Position numbers and translations under genes: made by a program. A DNA stretch of 6,525 bases from Bacillota bacterium (GTDB lineage: Bacteria > Bacillota > Clostridia > Christensenellales > CAG-138). The stretch spans positions 1 through 6,525 of the forward strand of contig JAEWZS010000185.1 in assembly GCA_023458355.1 (NCBI GenBank), in the 5' to 3' direction. Below, piece after piece: positions 1 through 3,850 of the stretch. The notes below the pieces were generated by a model. The model did not search any database. It saw nothing but the letters and a program-made list of their open reading frames with translations, and was not told the DNA's origin. How positions within the stretch are numbered: the first letter of the stretch is position 1; every line of letters starts with the position of its first letter.

Positions 1-765
1 GTAACCAAACCATTTTTCGGAGATTTCTGCAAAGGTGCCGTCTTCAACCATTTTCATAAGCTCCGCTTGCACAATGTCACGAAGCTCCGTGTTGCCGAGC
101 AAAAAGCCTATGCCGTATTTCTCCGCCACAAGCGCGTCATCTAGAATCCGAAACATATCCTCGCGGCCTTGCATCTGGAAGCGTGCAACACCGACATCCA
201 TAGCAATCGCGTCAACCGCGCCGCTCTCAAGCTCCATAAATGCGGTGTTATAATCCCCAACCTTTTCAAGCATAGAAAAGGAAGCGAGAAGCGTTGCGTT
301 TTCCTCTTCTTCAAGTGCAGATTGCGCAGAGCTTTCGGTCTGCACAGCCACAGCTTTACCGTTTAGGTCACTAAAGCTTACGATATCACTGTTGGAACGC
401 ACAACAAACACTTGCGAATTGTCCATATACGCGTCCGTCCAAGTATACTTCTCCTCGCGGCCGTTGATGGTAAAGCCGTTCCAGATGCAGTCGATTGTGC
501 CGCTTTCAAGCTCCATATCCTTAGAATCCCAATTGATGGGAATAAGCTTCAATTCCCAGTTGAGCCGCTCGCTAAGTGCCTTGGCCATATCGATATCAAA
601 GCCCGTATATTCGCCGTTATCGCCCATGTAGCCGTAAGGCGGGAATTCCGCGTCAAACCCTAGGTTCAGCGTGCGTTGCTGCGAGCTTTGTGCCGCACAG
701 CCAAACGTGAGTGCGAGTATAATGGTGAGCATAAGGATGGCAAGAACGAGTTTTTTGAGTTTCAT
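1..765 (-). CDS. Amino-acid ABC transporter solute-binding lipoprotein (C-terminus cut by window edge)
   Basis: Probable extracytoplasmic receptor of a polar amino-acid ABC importer (SBP family 3, HisJ/ArtJ/GlnH-like). It would capture the ligand outside the membrane and deliver it to a permease/ATPase pair, presumably encoded past the left edge. The 255 visible residues start with a signal peptide: MKLKK, a hydrophobic run, then LTFGC, so Cys23 is the probable lipidated residue. Mature-domain motifs follow in family order: LNLGFDAEFPPYGY (33-46), GFDIDMAKAL (55-64), LESGTIDCIWNGFTI (86-100), Arg103 in NGREEKY at the usual carboxylate-binding position, AVQTESSAQ (140-148), and Asp190 in VDAIAMDVG at the usual amino-group-binding position. 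KWFGY at the edge is typical of the family C-terminus, so only a few residues are probably missing. The ATG start has GGGAGG (771-776) 5 nt upstream. Family assignment is firm; the actual amino acid is not deducible. Confidence 0.92.
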   Translation of the reverse strand, partial: MKLKKLVLAILMLTIILALTFGCAAQSSQQRTLNLGFDAEFPPYGYMGDNGEYTGFDIDMAKALSERLNWELKLIPINWDSKDMELESGTIDCIWNGFTINGREEKYTWTDAYMDNSQVFVVRSNSDIVSFSDLNGKAVAVQTESSAQSALEEEENATLLASFSMLEKVGDYNTAFMELESGAVDAIAMDVGVARFQMQGREDMFRILDDALVAEKYGIGFLLGNTELRDIVQAELMKMVEDGTFAEISEKWFGY

Positions 766-817
766 GGTTTCCTCCCTGTTGAATAGATGATAGAACGCAT
801 ATACGTTATACTTTGTT

Positions 818-846
818 ATGCTACCACTTTACCATGATAAAGTAAA
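818..846 (-). promoter_or_regulatory. Probable sigma-A-type promoter of the solute-binding protein gene
   Basis: Read on the minus strand, TTTACT (841-846, 4/6 match to the -35 consensus) and TAGCAT (818-823, 4/6 match to the -10 consensus) are separated by exactly 17 bp. This predicts a transcript starting near 811, about 45 nt before the ATG. It lies between the upstream unit's terminator (873-906) and the gene, where a promoter is expected. Both hexamers are imperfect, and other AT-rich hexamers (for example around 805-810) could serve as the -10. Confidence 0.42.
826..843. promoter_or_regulatory. 18-bp near-palindrome overlapping the promoter spacer (candidate operator)
   Basis: ACTTTACCATGATAAAGT matches its own reverse complement at 16 of 18 positions, with perfect 6-bp outer arms ACTTTA/TAAAGT. 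It covers part of the -35 hexamer and most of the spacer of the proposed solute-binding-protein promoter, where a repressor dimer would block RNA polymerase. The symmetry is seen directly; the operator role is inferred, and no regulator gene is visible in the window. Confidence 0.35.
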
Positions 847-872
847 GAAGTAATTTTTGCATATCGCATCAC

Positions 873-906
873 AAAAAACCCGATACGCTCTGCGTATCGG
901 GTTTTT
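873..906 (-). terminator. Rho-independent terminator of the deformylase/aldehyde dehydrogenase unit
   Basis: A perfect 15-bp stem (874-888 with 892-906) closes on a 3-nt loop. Its core is CCCGATACGC/GCGTATCGGG, flanked by A/T runs. On the minus strand the stem ends in an uninterrupted T-run (873-878), and it begins 8 bp after the aldehyde dehydrogenase stop codon. The A/T flanks would also allow termination of plus-strand transcripts. It insulates the downstream solute-binding-protein gene. Confidence 0.88.
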
Positions 907-914
907 AAGTTATA

Positions 915-2300
915 TTACTTTTTCAGTGTCATTGCTCTGACCAATTTAAACTTCTTTTCCGTATAGGGTGCAAACCGAACCGGAAGATCCACCGCAAGCG
1001 ATTTTTTGACCACGCTTTTGTAATGGCTGAAGGTATCAAAGCTTGCTTTCCCATGATAACCCCCCATGCCGCTTTCACCCACCCCGCCAAACGGCATATG
1101 ATGCGTTCCGGCATGGATAATCGTATCGTTCACACATCCGCCGCCGTAGGTCTTTTTGCGCATGACTTTAAGTTCGCGCTTTTTGTCCCTCGTAAAGTAA
1201 TAAAACGCGAGGGGCTTCGCTAAGGTGTTGAGATGGTCGATGGTCTTATCTAGATCGGTATAGGTTAATACGGGAAGAAGCGGCCCGAAAATCTCCTCTT
1301 TCATCACGGAGGAGTCCCAGCTTACTTCATCGAGTATCGTGGGGCTTATCTGAAGCGTATCCTCGTTCACATAGCCTCCAAACGCCTTATGCTCGTTTTC
1401 CATCAAACCCTTCAGCCTGTCAAAGTGTTTGCGGTTAACAATCCTCGTATACGAATCAGAGGTTTGGGCATGCTCGCCGACACATGCAACGATATGCTTT
1501 TTAAGCTTATCAATAAAAGCATCCCGCACGCTTTGGTGCACAAGGATATAGTCTGGAGCTACACAAGTTTGGCCCGCGTTAACAATCTTCCCAAACACAA
1601 TCCGCTCAGCCGACTTATCCAAATCGGCGGTTTCATCCACAATGCATGGGCTTTTTCCGCCAAGCTCCAAGGTGACGGGCGTTAGGTGCTCTGCGGCTGC
1701 GCGCATCACGACTTTACCCACCTCGAAGCTACCCGTAAAGAATATGTAATCGTACTTTTGCTGCAAAAGGAACGCATTGGCTTCCCGGTTTCCTCGTACG
1801 ACGGCGACATGCCGCGCATCGAACACCTCGGAAACTATTGTTTCTATTACGGCTGCACAGCTTAAAGTATACTCAGAAGGCTTCACCATGACGCAGTTAC
1901 CCGCTGCAACAGCGCCGATTAAAGGCGCAAGCGTCAGCTGTATCGGATAATTCCACGGTGATATGATCAAAACCACACCGTAAGGCTCCGGATACATATA
2001 CGATGTGCTTTTAAAGAATTCTATGGGAGACGGACAGCGCTTTCTCTTGTTGAGCTTATCGATATTTTTTAGAAAATACTCAATCTCGCTTATAACAATG
2101 TGAAATTCCGCCATATAGGCTTCCATCTTAGGCCGCAGAAGGTCCTTATGTAATGCGTTATAGATATCGTCCTCATGCCTCATAAGAGCGCTTTTCAAGG
2201 CTTGGAGCGCTTGTTTGCGTGCTTCTACGGGCAAAGTCGCACCGCTTAAGTAGTATTCGCGCTGGTTATTGACGACGATTTGCGTTTTTTCCTTATTCAT
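915..2300 (-). CDS. NAD(P)-dependent aldehyde dehydrogenase, class-3-like
   Basis: Oxidises an aldehyde to the carboxylic acid with NAD(P)+, in the cytoplasm or at the membrane surface. At 461 residues it fits the ALDH3/YwdH/coniferyl-fatty-aldehyde group rather than the ~490-residue class 1/2 enzymes. Seen motifs (numbering from the chosen Met): PWNYP (115-119) with catalytic Asn116, AGNCVMVKPSE, FTGS (188-191) of the cofactor fold, ELGGKSP (212-218) with general-base Glu212, GQTC with nucleophile Cys246, EEIFGP (335-340), and PFGGVGESGMG near the C-terminus. All catalytic residues are present. Start choice: the reading frame opens 10 codons earlier at a TTG (2328-2330), but the ATG at 2298-2300 has GGGGAAGGA (2308-2316) 7 nt upstream and suits the family N-terminus better. 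It lies 52 bp behind the deformylase-like gene with no intervening terminator, so co-transcription is likely. The physiological aldehyde cannot be read from sequence. Confidence 0.94.
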   Translation of the reverse strand: MNKEKTQIVVNNQREYYLSGATLPVEARKQALQALKSALMRHEDDIYNALHKDLLRPKMEAYMAEFHIVISEIEYFLKNIDKLNKRKRCPSPIEFFKSTSYMYPEPYGVVLIISPWNYPIQLTLAPLIGAVAAGNCVMVKPSEYTLSCAAVIETIVSEVFDARHVAVVRGNREANAFLLQQKYDYIFFTGSFEVGKVVMRAAAEHLTPVTLELGGKSPCIVDETADLDKSAERIVFGKIVNAGQTCVAPDYILVHQSVRDAFIDKLKKHIVACVGEHAQTSDSYTRIVNRKHFDRLKGLMENEHKAFGGYVNEDTLQISPTILDEVSWDSSVMKEEIFGPLLPVLTYTDLDKTIDHLNTLAKPLAFYYFTRDKKRELKVMRKKTYGGGCVNDTIIHAGTHHMPFGGVGESGMGGYHGKASFDTFSHYKSVVKKSLAVDLPVRFAPYTEKKFKLVRAMTLKK

Positions 2301-2352
2301 ATCCGAATCCTTCCCCGCTTTTTCCTTCAAGGCATGCCATACCTGTATACAT

Positions 2353-2847
2353 TTAAAAAGCGCGTTTCATTTGCTCCATAAAAAACGACTTACTGTCAAC
2401 GGCTCTCATCGTTGCCAAAACTCCGTCAAGATGATCGTATTCATGTTGCAAAAGCTCAGAAAAATCGCCTTCCAAGTGCATGTTTTGAGGATTGAAGTTC
2501 TCATCCAAATAAGATAAATCCGCGCGTTTATAACGCTGTACTTTCACCATTAACCCGGGAAATGACATACAGTCATCCATAAGAATGTATGTTTCATTGT
2601 CCGGAAAAGTCATGGTAGGGTTTACAAAAACATAGGGCTTGTCCATATACATATAAATAAGCCTTTTTTTGATTCCGATTTGCGGAGCAGCAATTGCCCT
2701 ACCGGCTCCGTATGTTTTTCGATACGCCATAAGCGTATCATGCAAATCGGTAATCCAACCGGGCAGTAAAGTTTCTTCTGCCTTTAAAACACTATCACAT
2801 ACATTGTAGAGCTTGGGATTTCCAAGCTTCAAAATTTCTTGCACCAT
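2353..2847 (-). CDS. Peptide deformylase family protein (divergent)
   Basis: Family role: metal-dependent removal of the N-formyl group from nascent proteins in the cytoplasm. The 164 residues carry all three PDF motifs in order. Motif 1 is GAGRAIAAPQIG (47-58) with Gln56. Motif 2 is DDCMS (91-95), replacing the usual EGCLS but keeping metal ligand Cys93. Motif 3 is QHEYDHLDG (134-142), giving ligands His135 and His139 and catalytic Glu136. The three metal ligands, Gln and Glu are all present, so activity is plausible. The altered motif 2 and the A-I-A-A-P spacing of motif 1 mark it as a divergent branch, probably not the housekeeping enzyme, which typically sits beside fmt. The start is unambiguous: an in-frame TAA lies 12 nt upstream of the ATG. 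No Shine-Dalgarno is present before it. First gene of the unit that continues into the aldehyde dehydrogenase. Confidence 0.86.
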   Translation of the reverse strand: MVQEILKLGNPKLYNVCDSVLKAEETLLPGWITDLHDTLMAYRKTYGAGRAIAAPQIGIKKRLIYMYMDKPYVFVNPTMTFPDNETYILMDDCMSFPGLMVKVQRYKRADLSYLDENFNPQNMHLEGDFSELLQHEYDHLDGVLATMRAVDSKSFFMEQMKRAF

Positions 2848-2850
2848 AGT

Positions 2851-2882
2851 TTGACATTACAACCGAATGATTGCAGTGTCAA
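2851..2882. promoter_or_regulatory. 32-bp imperfect dyad spanning the deformylase promoter (candidate operator)
   Basis: TTGACATTACAA (2851-2862) and TTGCAGTGTCAA (2871-2882) are inverted repeats matching at 10 of 12 positions, separated by 8 bp. The outer six bases of each arm are perfectly symmetric. The dyad contains both the -35 and -10 elements, which is a common arrangement for repressor binding. Symmetry is seen; the function is inferred. Part of it may be coincidence, because the right outer half is also the -35 hexamer. Confidence 0.4.
2854..2882 (-). promoter_or_regulatory. Probable promoter of the deformylase/ALDH unit, placed for a leaderless mRNA
   Basis: On the minus strand a perfect -35 TTGACA (2877-2882) is followed 17 bp later by TAATGT (2854-2859, 3/6), or 15 bp later by the better TGTAAT (2856-2861, 5/6). 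With the 17-bp spacing and a 6-nt discriminator, transcription would start at 2847, the A of the ATG. The missing Shine-Dalgarno fits this. The -35 is strong; the exact -10 is uncertain. Confidence 0.55.
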
Positions 2883-2957
2883 TGGGGAAAGCACGGGTTC
2901 TGTTACAAAATACGCAATCGGAATTTATATGGTTTTCTTTCCCACTTTGTAGTTTGT

Positions 2958-2972
2958 TTGCATAGAATGCAA
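2958..2972 (+). promoter_or_regulatory. Perfect TTGCAT-AGA-ATGCAA dyad overlapping a candidate -10
   Basis: Two perfect 6-bp arms separated by 3 bp lie just upstream of the RBS of the Arg/Pro-rich small ORF. The dyad overlaps TAGAAT (2963-2968, 5/6 to the -10 consensus). An 18-bp spacer leads back to TTCCCA (2939-2944, 4/6 to the -35 consensus). It could be an operator on this promoter. Transcription from here would leave only a ~14-nt leader, beginning almost at the Shine-Dalgarno, so the promoter call is weak. Confidence 0.3.
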
Positions 2973-2988
2973 TAAAGGAGGTGTATTT

Positions 2989-3117
2989 ATGCCGAGAAAT
3001 GACTTTCTATGTTACTTTTTCCCGTGGCTTTGTCCGCGACGGCGTCCACATAGACGTCCGGGACGTCATCGTCGCCCATCCACCCCTCCAAGGCGGCCGG
3101 GACGTCGCGGTTACTAA
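2989..3117 (+). CDS. Small Arg/Pro-rich protein of unknown function (42 aa)
   Basis: Not recognised as a known family. Support for it being a gene: AAAGGAGGTG (2974-2983) is a near-ideal Shine-Dalgarno with the AGGAGG core 7 nt before the ATG, and a strong terminator (3145-3174) begins 27 bp after the TAA. The peptide has a short hydrophobic, aromatic head (MPRNDFLCYFFPWLCP, with Cys8 and Cys15) and a tail with 13 Arg and 9 Pro in the whole protein, no Lys, and a repeated RRPGR motif (residues 22-26 and 35-39). The DNA repeats CCGGGACGTC at 3058 and 3097. Such a cationic tail could bind nucleic acid, membrane or an acidic partner; this is inference. It is read divergently from the deformylase gene. 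A spurious ORF on a GC-rich stretch is the alternative, but the RBS and terminator argue against it. Confidence 0.62.
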   Translation: MPRNDFLCYFFPWLCPRRRPHRRPGRHRRPSTPPRRPGRRGY

Positions 3118-3144
3118 ACCACCTAGGAGACCATAGCATCATTT

Positions 3145-3174
3145 ACGGCTCTGTCCACGGCAGAGCCGTTTTTT
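3145..3174 (+). terminator. Rho-independent terminator after the Arg/Pro-rich small ORF
   Basis: A perfect 9-bp stem ACGGCTCTG/CAGAGCCGT (3145-3153 with 3161-3169) with a 7-nt loop is followed directly by a T-run to 3174. The layout is classic for the plus strand and matches the end of the 42-codon ORF. It separates that gene from the structured region beginning at 3181. Confidence 0.84.
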
Positions 3175-3180
3175 ATGGAT

Positions 3181-3207
3181 CACAAAAGTGGCCTTGCCGC
3201 TTTTGTG
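3181..3207. repeat. Inverted repeat, 11-bp stem with 5-nt loop
   Basis: CACAAAAGTGG (3181-3191) pairs with CCGCTTTTGTG (3197-3207) around CCTTG, with one G-T wobble. It is the first hairpin of the structured segment and begins 6 bp after the preceding T-run. No T-run follows it, so it is not a terminator. Confidence 0.7.
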
Positions 3208-3214
3208 AGAGTTA

Positions 3215-3254
3215 CAGGAAGTACCTGTTCGTGCCTCTCGGTCGGTACTTCCTG
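3215..3254. repeat. Inverted repeat with perfect 11-bp arms
   Basis: CAGGAAGTACC (3215-3225) and GGTACTTCCTG (3244-3254) are exact inverted copies separated by 18 nt. The left arm can instead fold locally as ACAGG-AAGTA-CCTGT (3214-3228), so two mutually exclusive structures are possible. Confidence 0.75.
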
Positions 3255-3263
3255 CAAAGAAAC

Positions 3264-3278
3264 CCTTGCTACGCAAGG
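3264..3278. repeat. CCTTGC-TAC-GCAAGG mini-hairpin
   Basis: Perfect 6-bp stem on a TAC triloop. The core TGCTACGCA recurs at 3569-3577 inside another 6-bp TAC-loop hairpin at the other end of the structured segment. Confidence 0.65.
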
Positions 3279-3282
3279 CTTG

Positions 3283-3313
3283 CCGCCCGCGCCGCACATG
3301 TCACCGCGGGCGG
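3283..3313. repeat. GC-only 9-bp inverted repeat
   Basis: CCGCCCGCG (3283-3291) and CGCGGGCGG (3305-3313) are perfect inverted copies around a 13-nt loop. A stem made only of G-C pairs is very stable and stands out against the moderate GC content of the window. Confidence 0.72.
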
Positions 3314-3509
3314 ATTAAAACCTCCAGCGGAGCGGAGCTAAGCGCGGCCTGTGGGCCCTCAAGCGGGACTCGCTTTCACGTCCTGCGAAACCGGAGCCAT
3401 TGGGGCCAGCCGCTGGCCTGTTTGCGACCTAATAAGCGAGACGACCATTACGGGCCGCGAGCGGTCCCCGAACCCCATGTTTGTTCGAGGAATCGGCATC
3501 TCTGCCGCG

Positions 3510-3588
3510 GTGAAGCCGTTACTGTGTCAAAAAAAGGTGCTTTTTTAGGCTTCACGCTTTACCTAAAATGCTACGCATTTCCGTAAAG
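3510..3588. repeat. Compound inverted repeats at the right end of the structured segment
   Basis: GTGAAGCC (3510-3517) pairs with GGCTTCAC (3548-3555), enclosing AAAAAAG-GTG-CTTTTTT (3530-3546), which resembles a weak terminator. Next, CTTTAC (3557-3562) pairs with GTAAAG (3583-3588), enclosing AAATGC-TAC-GCATTT (3566-3580). An alternative pairing ACGCTTT (3554-3560) with AAAGCGT (3590-3596) competes with both outer stems. Confidence 0.65.
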
Positions 3589-3641
3589 AAAAGCGTCTAT
3601 TCACCTTTCGTTTTGGGCAATCTAAGCCTGAGGTGATTCAT

Positions 3642-3782
3642 ATGAGACCGAGGAAAAAGCACTTTCTCGTAGACGATACTCTTGATAGGCCTATTTCCGA
3701 TGCATACCCTGTAATCGACACCGATCTAGGACGGGATAATATTGAAAATGACATGCCCGCGGTTGATTTTGAAGATTTATGA
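3642..3782 (+). CDS. Small acidic protein of unknown function (46 aa)
   Basis: Not recognised. GAGGTG (3630-3635) lies 6 nt before the ATG, a good Gram-positive RBS, and a 17-bp hairpin begins one base after the TGA. The peptide has a basic head (MRPRKKHF) followed by an acidic body; there are 12 Asp/Glu in total against 6 Arg/Lys, with many Asp at short intervals (VDDTLD, IDTDLGRD, VDFEDL). There is no signal peptide, transmembrane run or Cys. The C-terminus VDFEDL looks like a short linear interaction motif rather than a folded core. It lies downstream of the structured segment on the same strand as the 42-codon ORF. No convincing promoter is seen nearby. It is more likely real than random because of the RBS and terminator placement, but conservation is untested. 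Confidence 0.55.
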   Translation: MRPRKKHFLVDDTLDRPISDAYPVIDTDLGRDNIENDMPAVDFEDL

Positions 3783-3783
3783 G

Positions 3784-3823
3784 ACAGCTTGAGAGCATCC
3801 AAAAACGGATGCTCTCAAGCTGT
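3784..3823. terminator. 17-bp perfect hairpin in the convergent gap (probable bidirectional terminator)
   Basis: ACAGCTTGAGAGCATCC (3784-3800) and GGATGCTCTCAAGCTGT (3807-3823) pair perfectly around AAAAAC. It sits between the converging 46-codon ORF (stop at 3782) and the GAPDH gene (stop at 3851-3853), so it can serve both. Neither side has a strong T-run (plus strand continues TGCTTCT), so termination efficiency is uncertain, and an mRNA-protecting 3' hairpin is an alternative. Confidence 0.65.
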
Positions 3824-3850
3824 TGCTTCTAATGAAATATGGAAAAGAAC

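Larger units (their letters stand above)
3181..3596. other. GC-rich, hairpin-dense non-coding segment (candidate structured RNA or interspersed repeat element)
   Basis: This fills most of the 524-bp gap between the two small ORFs. No convincing protein is encoded: open frames here have atypical composition and no RBS. Instead, inverted repeats follow one another with little gap: 3181-3207, 3215-3254, 3264-3278, 3283-3313, 3361-3375 (AAGCG/CGCTT), 3404-3418 (GGCCAG/CTGGCC, 3-nt loop), 3452-3468 (GGG-CCGC/GCGG-CCC with one bulge), 3494-3507 (CGGCA/TGCCG), 3510-3555 with a nested AAAAAAG/CTTTTTT stem, and 3557-3588. The G+C content of 3280-3480 is visibly above that of the neighbouring genes. 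I do not recognise RNase P RNA, tmRNA, 6S or SRP RNA landmarks, nor group I/II intron ends. It could be a large structured ncRNA, or a mobile palindromic (REP/MITE-like) element. No transposase or clear terminal inverted repeats are visible. Confidence 0.5.

Noticed and set aside
2301..2330. N-terminal extension of the aldehyde dehydrogenase from a TTG at 2328-2330
   Set aside because: The ATG at 2298-2300 has a better-placed RBS, and the extra ten residues do not resemble the family N-terminus.
2293..2340. 15-codon ORF (ATG at 2338-2340) whose TAA overlaps the aldehyde dehydrogenase ATG, as in translational coupling
   Set aside because: Its own RBS is poor (AGG almost touching the ATG) and the peptide has no attenuator-like codon runs; overlap by chance is sufficient.
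3266..3586. 106-codon plus-strand open frame starting at TTG inside the hairpin-rich block
   Set aside because: No Shine-Dalgarno, Arg/Cys/Ser-rich composition typical of a GC-rich non-coding frame, and it is crossed by many perfect inverted repeats.
3181..3600. Known RNA genes (RNase P RNA, tmRNA, 6S, SRP) or a group I/II intron
   Set aside because: None of the conserved sequence landmarks I know for these were found on either strand.
3175..3605. CRISPR array or insertion sequence
   Set aside because: No regularly spaced direct repeats, no transposase frame and no paired terminal inverted repeats or obvious target duplication.
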